A DNA stretch of 64,000 nucleotides from Tateyamaria omphalii (lineage in GTDB: Bacteria; Pseudomonadota; Alphaproteobacteria; Rhodobacterales; Rhodobacteraceae). The position numbers and the translations under genes were made by a program. The stretch covers positions 1,042,501-1,106,500 of the forward strand of contig NZ_BMWT01000001.1 of the NCBI RefSeq assembly GCF_014651375.1. The letters are read 5' to 3'. Positions 33,624 through 42,438 of the stretch are shown one piece after another; position 1 is the stretch's first letter, and each line of letters starts with the position of its first letter. The notes under the pieces were generated by a model. The model was not told where the DNA came from. It saw only the letters and a list, made by a program, of their open reading frames with translations, and made no database searches.

Positions 33624-35210
33624 ATGGATGATGCTGCTTTGTTGGCATCGCTCAAATCAAAAGACATTCTTGCGGATGCTGACGCCGAGAGGTGTATTGC
33701 TGCGAGCCGGGAAACGCAGCTGCCAATCGAGAGAAGCCTGCTTGAGTTTGGTTTGATTGAGGAAGAACTTCTGTTTCGTGAAATCGCCGACCAGTTGGGT
33801 GTTCCGTTTTCAACGTCTGTCGCGCCCGAACCGGATCTGGGTACGCGGTTGAACTTAAGCCGCGAATTCCTGAAGTCAGCCGAGCTGGTGCCACTGACAT
33901 CAGAGCATGGTATTCTTGAGGTTGCTTGCGCCAACCCGCATCCGCAAGACGCGATTGGTGCGCTTGCGTATCGTCACAAGGTGCAAGTGAAACTGACATT
34001 CGTCCCACCATCGGTCTTGGCAGCCGCGCTTGAGGCCATGGAGTGGCCGCAATCCAATGCCGAGATTGCCGGCGTGTCGGATATGGATGTGGAGAAGCTG
34101 AATGCGCTGGCCAATGGGGGGCCAGTAATCCGCTTGGTAAACGATGTGATCAGCCGTGCAGTCGGGGCCGGGGCGTCGGACATCCATTTCGAAGAAGGTG
34201 AAACCGAGTTTCCAATTCGCTTTCGGGTCGACGGGGTACTGCGTCCCAGTGGCGTCATTCCGCATGCAAGCAGAGCGGCGGCGGTGTCCAGGCTGAAAAT
34301 CATGGGCGGCTTGAACATCTCGGAGCGCCGTCGGCCGCAGGATGGTCGGGCGCAGGTATCCGTGCGTGGTCGGGCCATCGACTTGCGCATTTCGACTTTG
34401 CCAAGCCAGTTTGGCGAAAGCATCGTGTTGCGTATTTTGGACCGCTCGCGGGTTCGGTTGAACTGGGCACAACTGGGTTATGATGACGAAATGGTTGGGC
34501 AGTTGCAGGAGATTTTGCGGCAGCCGAACGGGCTGTTTCTGGTGGCTGGACCGACGGGCAGCGGCAAAACAACGACACTATATACTGCGTTGACCGACAT
34601 TCATGATGGCAGCCGCAAGATTGTGAGCGTTGAGGACCCGATCGAGTATGCCTTGAAGGGCGTGGTGCAAGTGCCGGTCGACAGCGCGATCGACATGACC
34701 TTTGCGCGCGCACTGCGGGCGATTTTACGTCAGGATCCGGACGTTGTGATGGTGGGTGAGATCCGGGATGCGGAGACGGCGGAAATTGCCGTGCGGGCAG
34801 CATTGGTCGGGCGGATGGTCTTGTCCACGATCCATACGAATGATGCGCCAGCGGCAATATCGCGTCTGATTGACCTTGGTGTACCGTCTTACTTGCTGAG
34901 CGCCACATTGCGCGGCGTGCTGTCGCAAAGGCTGGTCGGTACGAAGTGTAGGAATTGCGGTGGGGGAGGGTGTGACGCGTGCGGGCAGACCGGAAATACT
35001 GGCCGTACTGTGTTGGCGGAATTGCTTGAAATGTCGCCTCAACTCTTGGCCGCTATTTCTGAAGGCCAGCCGCTTGACATGCTGCGCCGCTGCGCCGATC
35101 AGAATGGCTTTGTCAGTATGGCTCGGCGCGCAACCGATCTAGCCTTTCGTGAGCTGGTGGATCAGCGTCATCTTTCTCAGATTGTCGGGGCACTGGCCGC
35201 AGATACATAG
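33624..35210 (+). CDS. gspE: Type II secretion ATPase GspE
   Basis: A 528-residue cytoplasmic AAA-type hexameric ATPase that drives pseudopilus growth. An N-terminal MshEN-like domain (IERSLLEFGLIEEELLFREIA) precedes the core: GASDIHFEEGETEFPIRFRVDG, Walker A GPTGSGKTT (residues 309-317), Asp box SVEDPIEYALKGVVQVPVD, Walker B RQDPDVVMVGEIRDAETAEI, His box STIHTNDAP. The zinc tetracysteine is C442-x2-C445-x4-C450-x2-C453, far more compact than the usual C-x2-C-x~29-C-x2-C. The ATG at 33624 has no strong ribosome binding site; the frame is open upstream to about 33429. Divergent from gspL. Confidence 0.95.
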   Translation: MDDAALLASLKSKDILADADAERCIAASRETQLPIERSLLEFGLIEEELLFREIADQLGVPFSTSVAPEPDLGTRLNLSREFLKSAELVPLTSEHGILEVACANPHPQDAIGALAYRHKVQVKLTFVPPSVLAAALEAMEWPQSNAEIAGVSDMDVEKLNALANGGPVIRLVNDVISRAVGAGASDIHFEEGETEFPIRFRVDGVLRPSGVIPHASRAAAVSRLKIMGGLNISERRRPQDGRAQVSVRGRAIDLRISTLPSQFGESIVLRILDRSRVRLNWAQLGYDDEMVGQLQEILRQPNGLFLVAGPTGSGKTTTLYTALTDIHDGSRKIVSVEDPIEYALKGVVQVPVDSAIDMTFARALRAILRQDPDVVMVGEIRDAETAEIAVRAALVGRMVLSTIHTNDAPAAISRLIDLGVPSYLLSATLRGVLSQRLVGTKCRNCGGGGCDACGQTGNTGRTVLAELLEMSPQLLAAISEGQPLDMLRRCADQNGFVSMARRATDLAFRELVDQRHLSQIVGALAADT

Positions 35211-35730
35211 CAAAAACTAACTTAAAATCTGAATGTTAATGTCGTTGGGTGCGGATGCTTGTTTGATAAGATGTTGTCTGTATCGGCCTGATCCAAGCAA
35301 TGCGAAGTGGTTACGCTTTTACGGATTGTAAATTCAACTTTGGGTTGAATAATCGAGAGGCAACCGATAGTCTGAAAGTATCAGGGCTCGGCGTCGCAAC
35401 TTGCGCCGCAGGACTTGAAGACAACCGGCGGGGCAAGCTGCCGGACGAGTTTTGTATTGATTGCACACTTTGGCTTAAGGGCGCGGAAATTCTCCGGCCG
35501 GAGTGTGCCTGCCCCAATATTCGGGGGAGTTTCGGCCTTGGTCCCAATTGAGTAGAATACCAGTGATCAGGCTGTCGCGATGTTGACCCTGCTTTCTGGT
35601 CCGTGGCGACACGTAATCCCGCAAGTCGGGAGCGATTTCGCCGACATTTCCATTACGTAGCCAGAGCCCAAAAAACCTTTTCCCCGAACACACCTCTGCC
35701 TTCAACAAAATCAAAACTTTGGAGAACCCG
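35211..35730. other. Intergenic stretch between gspE and the secreted lyase
   Basis: About 520 bases with no gene I can support. Open frames of 75-145 codons exist on both strands, but none shows a recognisable motif and they overlap one another. A perfect 12-bp palindrome CTCCGGCCGGAG (about 35491-35502) is flanked by CACACT/AGTGTG arms. The last 20 bases carry the lyase ribosome binding site (TTTGGAGAACCCG). It may hold the lyase promoter and regulatory sites; no clear -35/-10 pair stands out. Confidence 0.5.
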
Positions 35731-38700
35731 ATGCGCAAGACCGTCTTGACGGCTGTGACCGCGCTATTTTGCGGTGGCGCCCTAAGTGGCGTGTCCGCGG
35801 ACACGCTGCTTTCAGCACAAAAACCTGTGACGAGTAACGTCCCTGACGCGATCGGCACGCTTGCCAGTATCACCGATGGTGACATGAGCAATGACGCGCC
35901 CTTCATATTCAACAATCAGGCGACAACAGATCGCTCAGTTACAATCGACCTAGGACGCGATGCCTATGTGACCCGTTTGGGAATTCACACTGGCAACATG
36001 TACCGATCGCAAGCCATTCGTAAATTCCGTGTCTGGTACTCGGAAGATGGAGAGAACTTTCTGAACGTTCTGGGCGCGACGCGGCAAGGTCTGACTTACT
36101 CGGACATCAAGCAGGAGATCGAGTTGGCGCAGCCGGTCAAGGCCCGCTTTGTCAAGTTCGAGAGCCTTGAACGCTGGGGTGCTTCCAAAATCCGAGAGAT
36201 CGAGGTGTATGGATCGGAAGAAAAGCCGGAAATGGACACGCGGCACTTCTTCCCTCTGACCAAGGCTGATTTCCCGAAGGGCGAGGCAGATCCTGCGTTC
36301 CAGGCACGCACTCGCGAGCTGAATACTCAGGTGCTCAACCGGTTTGAGGAAAACCTCCCACGCGCGCATCCGCGTTTACATGGGGATCAGGCGCAATACT
36401 GGTCTTACTTCCGGCCCTTCGAGACGGCGACTGCGTCGGACTATCGAGGCGAAAACTACAGCTATGCAACGATCAAAAACATCTATTCGGTCTATAATCG
36501 CAACACGTATGGAATGAACAAGGCGGGGTGGAACTATCCTCATACGCTTCGGAACATCCGTGCGGCGCGGTTCTATCTGGATGTGGATTTGAACCTGAGT
36601 GACAAGGATCTGCCGAAAGGCAACGGCGTGCGCGCAATGCAGGTCCTGCATTTGATCCGAATGATCGACGCTTGCCTCGAATTCGACCCGAATTGCCGTT
36701 TCTCTCAGGCCAACAGCGACACGCCAATGCACGTCGAAGGTGAGCTTTGGGCGCTAAAACGCAAGTTCATCCGGTATGAATTCCGGGATTTTCAGCGCTA
36801 CCTCACACCCGCCGCCAAACCGAAATTCGGCTGCCACAAGATTGACGGCAAAACCTTGCCACGCCCGGGGGCCTGGCATCATGGTGACGATGGGTGCCAT
36901 TTTGATCTTGGTGCAATCCGCATGTTCCGTCCCTGGACAGCGATCATGGACTATTTCTGGGACGACAACAGGTACTGGGCCACGCCTGATGACAAGGCCG
37001 AAGTGCTGGATGTCATGACGTTCTACGCCAAGATGTATCTTGAACAATCCAATCCCAAACATCGAAAGCACTGGACAGTCTCACTTCAGAACAACTGGAA
37101 TTCCATTACGGGTGAAGCTGCGTTGCGCTTTGCAACCTTGGTTTATGATGAACCCGGGTATGAGCAAATGGCCCAGGATTTGTTGTCTAATGTCCTGAAG
37201 TTTTCCTGGAACCATCGTCGCATATACATGGACGAGGGGATGTATCAGGAAGGCAACGGATACATGGCGACGGACTACGCCTCGACAGGGCCTACCAACA
37301 ACTTCTATATGCGCACCATCGGTGAACCGATGCACGCCATGAAATGGGGCATCGGGACGGACACTGCGAAGTGGTATGTCAATGCTATCGCACCGGACGG
37401 CCATGCCGTCAATTTCGGTGACGCATGGAAAGTGCAGGGTGCCCGCAATGCTATCCCGTTGGACCTATTGCTTTGGGAAGAGATGATCGGCTTGAAAGAG
37501 CCTGGAACTAAACAGCTTTCTCAAACAGAACAGTGTGTGGCTGCGCGCTTCTTTGCCAACCACTACTTTGATGACGGCCTGTCCACACCAATGTTGTTTG
37601 GCGCACATCTGGCGCGTGATTGGTACACAGAGGCGGAAAACTGTGCTGATCAGTATGCGGAAGAGGAATACGCGGCTTACTTCCCTTTCAACGAGTCGGT
37701 GTTCCGAACCAATGCCGAGTTCGACACATGGGCCGCGGGCGGGGAAAACCCGTCGCTGCATGTCCGACAGTCCAACCAGAACATGATGGCAATGAGCTGC
37801 GTTCCGAACAATTTTCCACACCGGGAACTGGATTGCTTTGATATCAAATGGTCCGTGCAGGGCAGCCGTTTCATTGACGACACTGGCTATGGCGATTTCA
37901 ACAAAGGCTACAACTACTATGAGGTGGATGGCACCAAAGGGCATGTCCCGCTGACCAGCGCCGACGATATGTTGGAGTTCTTTGTCAAGCCAGTCAAAAA
38001 CGTCAACATGGACAAGGCCATTATCTTGCTGAACGTGGGTGGCAAGTCTCAGGGTATGTCCATAGGCGCTTGGATGGCGAATACCACGCCAGACGCAAAT
38101 GGCTGGCATCATGTCAAGATTCCGCTGACATCCTTTGGTGCCATCAAGCCGGATCATTGGAATGCTGAAATCAATGGAGGCAAGGGGGTTGGATCCATCA
38201 CCTTCCTACAGGCGAGCGGTATTCATCTCTTTAGAGAAGCAAGTTTTGGCGTCGACGAGATCAGCTTTACTCAGAGTACCGGCGCGAGCAAGCTATGGTA
38301 CGGCGATGCCCGGACCGATTCCGTTGAAGGGGATGCACTGCAGTACAGCAAGCACCGCCTGTTTGCAACCGAGCGCGCGGGTAACGGGGCGAATGGCACC
38401 GATGGATGGCTCGAGATTGGGACAAACATCAAAGCTACCGGTCCTGTTGTGAGCTATTACCATGATGTTCCGGAAGACCGCGTTGTGCGAAACTACTATG
38501 ACGGTTTCGCGGTGGGGGCGAACTCTCTCGTCATTCCCGAAGCGAAGTTTGTCGACAACTGGTTCGCTCGACCGGATCAGACACATGCTGGGCAGATCTT
38601 TGGTAAGGCGGCAACTGGCGATACGTTTGAAATTGATACACTTGAGGGCGATCAAGGCCTCAGAGGTGTCTATTTCGACGCGTCTGAAGTCTACGGCAAA

Positions 38701-39363
38701 AGCGTCAACGGGGGCTGGATGGAAAAGGCCATCCGTTACAAGATTGCGCTTCCCAAAGGCAACTTCATCATTGTTGATGATTTCCAGACCAGTCATGTTT
38801 CGGGGAACTCTGGCGAGCGTAAAAAGTCTCTGATCCAGGAGTTCTGGTATACACCGTATGACGATGTTCAGACCTGTGCCTTGCCACGTAATGGAGGCAC
38901 AAGCCACCACGTGGACGTAACTTACTCCGGAGTGAATACTGTAGATTTCACGCCGCGTTGTATGATCCTGTTCCGTGGGGGCAACGTGACACCGGAAGCC
39001 AAGGGCCGGATGACAGCAGCGTCTTTGGCTGGTGACGTGGAGTTGAAGTTTGGACCACCGTCGTTCATGGCGGATGATCCTTACTTCCGGCGTTTCGTCA
39101 ACAATGACACGATCACGCAAGTCAATCGCAAACGCGGCACTGATGTGCGTCGCCTGATGCGTTTTGAACCGCCTGAAGCTGTCAGCGAAGACACGCGTGC
39201 ATTCCTCTTCCAAGGTGCATTGGATCATCCAAACCCGGATGAAGCGCTCAAGCCGCAAAGCCTGGAGGTCACCACTGACCCTCAAGTATGCGTCACGGAA
39301 AGCTTCTGTGTGATCGCGACTATTGGTGAGGATACCTATACCCTGAATTTCGACGGTATTTGA
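35731..39363 (+). CDS. Large secreted polysaccharide-lyase-like protein (discoidin domain plus heparinase/alginate-lyase-like body)
   Basis: A 1,210-residue exported protein. Signal peptide, residues 1-24 (MRKTVLTAVTALFCGGALSG). Residues about 28-163 form an F5/8 type C (discoidin) sugar-binding domain (SVTIDLGRDAYVTRLGIHTG, RFVKFESLERWGASKIREIE). About 165-600 read as a helical toroid like heparinase II/III and alginate lyases, with QNNWNSITGEAALRFATL (near 453) and DEGMYQEGNGYMATDYA (near 501). About 640-1,205 is a beta-sandwich (GSRFIDDTGYGDFNKGYNYY) interrupted at about 736-845 by a carbohydrate-binding-like module (NGWHHVKIPLTSFG, FGVDEISFT). Probable type II secretion substrate by location. 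Exact lyase family and sugar are not determinable here. Confidence 0.75.
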   Translation: MRKTVLTAVTALFCGGALSGVSADTLLSAQKPVTSNVPDAIGTLASITDGDMSNDAPFIFNNQATTDRSVTIDLGRDAYVTRLGIHTGNMYRSQAIRKFRVWYSEDGENFLNVLGATRQGLTYSDIKQEIELAQPVKARFVKFESLERWGASKIREIEVYGSEEKPEMDTRHFFPLTKADFPKGEADPAFQARTRELNTQVLNRFEENLPRAHPRLHGDQAQYWSYFRPFETATASDYRGENYSYATIKNIYSVYNRNTYGMNKAGWNYPHTLRNIRAARFYLDVDLNLSDKDLPKGNGVRAMQVLHLIRMIDACLEFDPNCRFSQANSDTPMHVEGELWALKRKFIRYEFRDFQRYLTPAAKPKFGCHKIDGKTLPRPGAWHHGDDGCHFDLGAIRMFRPWTAIMDYFWDDNRYWATPDDKAEVLDVMTFYAKMYLEQSNPKHRKHWTVSLQNNWNSITGEAALRFATLVYDEPGYEQMAQDLLSNVLKFSWNHRRIYMDEGMYQEGNGYMATDYASTGPTNNFYMRTIGEPMHAMKWGIGTDTAKWYVNAIAPDGHAVNFGDAWKVQGARNAIPLDLLLWEEMIGLKEPGTKQLSQTEQCVAARFFANHYFDDGLSTPMLFGAHLARDWYTEAENCADQYAEEEYAAYFPFNESVFRTNAEFDTWAAGGENPSLHVRQSNQNMMAMSCVPNNFPHRELDCFDIKWSVQGSRFIDDTGYGDFNKGYNYYEVDGTKGHVPLTSADDMLEFFVKPVKNVNMDKAIILLNVGGKSQGMSIGAWMANTTPDANGWHHVKIPLTSFGAIKPDHWNAEINGGKGVGSITFLQASGIHLFREASFGVDEISFTQSTGASKLWYGDARTDSVEGDALQYSKHRLFATERAGNGANGTDGWLEIGTNIKATGPVVSYYHDVPEDRVVRNYYDGFAVGANSLVIPEAKFVDNWFARPDQTHAGQIFGKAATGDTFEIDTLEGDQGLRGVYFDASEVYGKSVNGGWMEKAIRYKIALPKGNFIIVDDFQTSHVSGNSGERKKSLIQEFWYTPYDDVQTCALPRNGGTSHHVDVTYSGVNTVDFTPRCMILFRGGNVTPEAKGRMTAASLAGDVELKFGPPSFMADDPYFRRFVNNDTITQVNRKRGTDVRRLMRFEPPEAVSEDTRAFLFQGALDHPNPDEALKPQSLEVTTDPQVCVTESFCVIATIGEDTYTLNFDGI

Positions 39364-39376
39364 TATCTGAAGTCAG

Positions 39377-39440
39377 TTTTGGGGCTGCGCCAGTCGCCCC
39401 AAAAAGAAAAAAGCGGCCCGGAAACGGCGCCGTTTTTTTT
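39377..39440 (+). terminator. Terminator region after the lyase gene
   Basis: Two hairpins in tandem: TTTTGGGGC (39377-39385) with GCCCCAAAA (39396-39404), then the palindrome AAACGGCGCCGTTT (39422-39435) running into a stretch of nine T. The second is a good rho-independent terminator for the lyase; the A-rich foot of the first on the other strand could stop the convergent ROK transcript. Confidence 0.75.
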
Positions 39441-39461
39441 TGCCATTGTCAGGCGTTGCTA

Positions 39462-40484
39462 CTAGGCCGCGTCAGGGCGTGACATAAACTTGGGGTGCAA
39501 TGGCAAGGAAGCGGCCCCTGCGGCCAGAGCGTCCTGACCAAAAGAACTGGGAATGATCGCTACGTCTTCGGAAAGAGCGTCGTCGATGGTGTCGATTAGA
39601 ACCTGTAGATGGTCATTTGGTACATGTGTGGCCAGAACGACAGTCGGAATGCGGGCAAGAAAGGACGCGGCGCTGATCATGTCCCTGACCGCTTTTGCAG
39701 CGGCTGTGATCCAAGATGTATCCGCTTGGCCGATGCCTACTGGCGACGTCGTGTGAAATGGCGGAGGCGTTTGGCCCGAGTGAATACGGCCGCTTAGACA
39801 CAGGCGAGGGTGCAGGCTAGAGTTTATGTAACAATATAGAAAATCTCCGGAGCGCCGCGTCGCGCCAAAGAGCGTTTCCGCGCTGGCCAGTGCCGTTACA
39901 TCGTTTTGGATGAAGGTTTCAAGCCGCGTATGGTTTTCAAGCAGTTCTTCCAAGTCCCGAACCGCGTCTTCCTGATCATCGAAGTCATCTGAAAGAGATA
40001 TGCCTACACCGGCGATCAGCTCTCTCATTTTTGGAGTGCACGTGTTCAGGAGACGATCCACCATCGCAATCAAATCCGACCCAAGCCGATCATCACTTGC
40101 CGCCGGCGCTTGCACGGTGTCGACGATTTGGCCCGTGAAGTTGACAATTGCGCCGCTCAATTGACCTTCTCCCACATTGACGCCCAGAGAAAACGCGCCC
40201 TCCGGGTTCAAGATAATCGGCGTTGTCGGAGGACCGACACGCCCACGGACCGCTTCGCCTTTTACGATCAGGTTGTCGGCCTCCAGTGCGCGGACAATGA
40301 CCGAGATCGTTTGCGCGGACAGACCACTCTCTTGCCCAAGTTGGAGTCGGGTCATGCCATCATTCCGCAACAGTAATGAGGTTATCAGCCGTTCATTCAG
40401 GGTGCGCGCTAGTACTTGGTTCATGCCGCTTGCGGTATTGGACACCCGCACAGCGGGTGGGGGGGCGAATCTCATGTCTGGCAA
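39462..40484 (-). CDS. ROK family transcriptional regulator
   Basis: A 340-residue repressor. An N-terminal winged helix (MNQVLARTLNERLITSLLLR, MTRLQLGQESGLSAQTISVI) precedes a ROK sugar-kinase-like domain from about residue 95 (GAFSLGVNVGEGQLSGAIVN). NTCTPKMRELIAGVGISLSD and a Cys-poor centre indicate that the kinase zinc motif (C-x-C-G-x-x-G-C) is absent, so it is a regulator and not an active kinase. It lies with an SGNH hydrolase, divergent from a sugar transporter operon that it probably represses until the sugar arrives. Confidence 0.88.
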   Translation of the reverse strand: MPDMRFAPPPAVRVSNTASGMNQVLARTLNERLITSLLLRNDGMTRLQLGQESGLSAQTISVIVRALEADNLIVKGEAVRGRVGPPTTPIILNPEGAFSLGVNVGEGQLSGAIVNFTGQIVDTVQAPAASDDRLGSDLIAMVDRLLNTCTPKMRELIAGVGISLSDDFDDQEDAVRDLEELLENHTRLETFIQNDVTALASAETLFGATRRSGDFLYCYINSSLHPRLCLSGRIHSGQTPPPFHTTSPVGIGQADTSWITAAAKAVRDMISAASFLARIPTVVLATHVPNDHLQVLIDTIDDALSEDVAIIPSSFGQDALAAGAASLPLHPKFMSRPDAA

Positions 40485-40514
40485 GGTCAGTCTCCGCTGC
40501 TGCTCATATTGCTC

Positions 40515-41177
40515 TTAAGCGCCTTGCGGCTCTTCGGGTAGCCATCCGATGGACACGACCTCTTCTGCGATGGCCTGTCCCAGCGCAAGATGCGCGGCAG
40601 CATCGAGGTGAAATCCATCGGCATCGCTTGATTTGACCACGATGGCTGAATCAAAGAAGTGCACTTCATGCATCTCGGCAATGCGTTCGTATTCGGCTGC
40701 TAAAGCGCGTGATTTCTCCGGTGCACCTTGAAAGACACCCGACCAGTCCTTCAAATCCAGTGCCGTCGGTGGCGGTGCGACTACGAGCATCTCGGGAACG
40801 CCCCCATTGATACCGGCTGGCATCGATTTCACATCGGAAATGAGCGCACCGACCCCCATCGCGATCTCTCCGGGTGTTTTGTTAAAGCGGATCTTCAGAT
40901 CATTTGTGCCAAGCATGAGGATCACCAGGTCGAGTGGCTTGTGGCTCATGATGCAGGGGCGCAGATACGTGCGACCATTCTTTTCGGCCCCTTCAATCGG
41001 GTCGTCGCTGACTGTTGTTCGACCACTCAAACCTTCTTCGATCACCATCCAGTTCGGGCCAAGCGCTTGTCTCAGCACACCCGGCCATCTGACGTCGTGA
41101 GGGTATCTGTCGTCCGGCAAACTGGCGGTTGTTTGCCCATATGTATTCGAGTCTCCGTAACAGAGTACTGTCCGCAT
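40515..41177 (-). CDS. SGNH/GDSL hydrolase (arylesterase-like)
   Basis: A 220-residue cytosolic hydrolase. Block I is LCYGDSNTYGQ (nucleophile Ser10), block III is VILMLGTNDLK, and block V is DADGFHLDAAAHLALG with the Asp-x-x-His pair. The WPGVLRQALGPNWMVIEEGLSGRTT stretch is that of the carbohydrate-esterase-like branch (Mycobacterium smegmatis arylesterase type), so removing an acyl group from a sugar is a reasonable guess. It begins the leftward pair with the ROK gene, divergent from the sugar transporter. Confidence 0.9.
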   Translation of the reverse strand: MRTVLCYGDSNTYGQTTASLPDDRYPHDVRWPGVLRQALGPNWMVIEEGLSGRTTVSDDPIEGAEKNGRTYLRPCIMSHKPLDLVILMLGTNDLKIRFNKTPGEIAMGVGALISDVKSMPAGINGGVPEMLVVAPPPTALDLKDWSGVFQGAPEKSRALAAEYERIAEMHEVHFFDSAIVVKSSDADGFHLDAAAHLALGQAIAEEVVSIGWLPEEPQGA

Positions 41178-41274
41178 GTGGTTCTCCAGGTATTCTAAGG
41201 CAATGATTTTAATTTGCTTTTTTCATTGGTGCCATTTCGCGTCAGGCTCGAAGCTAGGTGTCTTGTGAAGTTCA

Positions 41275-41311
41275 GTCAATAATCATTCACTCTGAATTAT
41301 TATTATTGACA
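41275..41311. promoter_or_regulatory. Candidate ROK operator and promoter of the sugar transporter operon
   Basis: A perfect 9-bp inverted repeat GTCAATAAT (41275-41283) / ATTATTGAC (41302-41310) with an 18-base centre. The right arm overlaps a consensus -35 element TTGACA (41306-41311) pointing toward the transporter genes. AT-rich, widely spaced dyads of this kind are typical of ROK (NagC/Mlc-like) repressors. No convincing -10 follows. Confidence 0.5.
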
Positions 41312-41404
41312 TCATATCTGAATTCGGGCTGTGTCGGTCAAAGCTTCGTTCAGAGGTGCATGAATCACCCCAAGAACGGCAACCAAACAAAAGGGGAGGA
41401 ACCA

Positions 41405-42388
41405 ATGACAATTTTAAAAAGACTGAAGGCCGCAGTGACTGCCGTCGCGTTGAGTCTTGCTGCTGTTTCTGGAGCGATAGCCGATGAGAATGGGCCAATA
41501 CTTGTGGTCAGCGGCCCGCTGTCTTGGCCTTTCTTCGCCGCCGTTAAACAGGGTTTCGATGATGGAGCCGAAACATTCGGGCTGGACTACCAGTACATCG
41601 CGGTCACAGACACATCGAACATGACCAGCGACTACCCGCGTTTGCTTCAGCAGGCGATCAGTCGCAATCCGCGGATGTTGTTGGTCGGTGAATTTTTCCC
41701 GGACGGCATGGATCCTCTGATCAAGGAAGCTACGGCCTCCGGTATTCCGGTCCTCATTCACAATTCCGGCCAAACCCTTTGGGAACAGAACGGCTCAATC
41801 GGCTTCATCGGTGAAGACCCGTTTCAAATGGGATACAAGGCCGGAGAGATTCAAGCCAAAGCAGGTGTGAAGCTGGGGCTGTGCTTCAATCAGGTGCCAG
41901 GTAACCCGACAGTCGAAGAACGGTGCAACGGTTACGTCGCTGCAATGGAAGAAGCAGGCGTTGAAACCATTTACCAGACCATCGGAACAGGCGATGCAAC
42001 AAACCCGCAGGCAATGACGCAGGCCATTAAGGGTACATTGCAAGCAAATCCGGGCATCGACGGCATTTACACCTTGAATGCTGTGCCTGCGATGTCGGCG
42101 TTGCGCGCTGTCGATGAGGTTGGCCGCAAAGGTGACGTTATGGTCGGAACGGCGGATTTGTCCAACGAAGCATTGCTGGCCATCCAGTCCGGCGACTTGG
42201 CATTCGCCATGGATCAGCAACCCTATTTGCAAGGATTCATGTCGATGCAGGTTGCCTTTCAATACCTGAATTACGGTTTGCAACCCATTGGGCACGTCAA
42301 AACCGGCCCCCTCGTTATTGACAGTTCAAACGTTGATTCAACGCTTGAAGTGAACCGGAAACATGCAGGGGTTCGTGGCGCATCCTAA
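41405..42388 (+). CDS. Sugar ABC transporter periplasmic binding protein (CUT2/ribose type)
   Basis: A 327-residue precursor with a signal peptide (KRLKAAVTAVALSLAAVSGA, cleaved near residue 26). The mature part is a type I periplasmic-binding fold (ILVVSGPLSWPFFAAVKQGF, IKEATASGIPVLIHNSGQ, GIDGIYTLNAVPAMSALRAV, DLAFAMDQQPYLQGFMSMQV), as in ribose/fructose-binding proteins. The ATG at 41405 has an excellent GGGGAGGAACC site. First gene of the rightward operon. The sugar cannot be read from the sequence. Confidence 0.93.
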   Translation: MTILKRLKAAVTAVALSLAAVSGAIADENGPILVVSGPLSWPFFAAVKQGFDDGAETFGLDYQYIAVTDTSNMTSDYPRLLQQAISRNPRMLLVGEFFPDGMDPLIKEATASGIPVLIHNSGQTLWEQNGSIGFIGEDPFQMGYKAGEIQAKAGVKLGLCFNQVPGNPTVEERCNGYVAAMEEAGVETIYQTIGTGDATNPQAMTQAIKGTLQANPGIDGIYTLNAVPAMSALRAVDEVGRKGDVMVGTADLSNEALLAIQSGDLAFAMDQQPYLQGFMSMQVAFQYLNYGLQPIGHVKTGPLVIDSSNVDSTLEVNRKHAGVRGAS

Positions 42389-42438
42389 GCGCCACCATTC
42401 TTGCCGCAGATGCAGTTGAAACGCCAAAGAGGCCAACT

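Noticed and set aside
35300-35551. Reading frames of about 80 codons on both strands between gspE and the lyase
   Set aside because: No ribosome binding site, no motif, and mutually overlapping; treated as non-coding.
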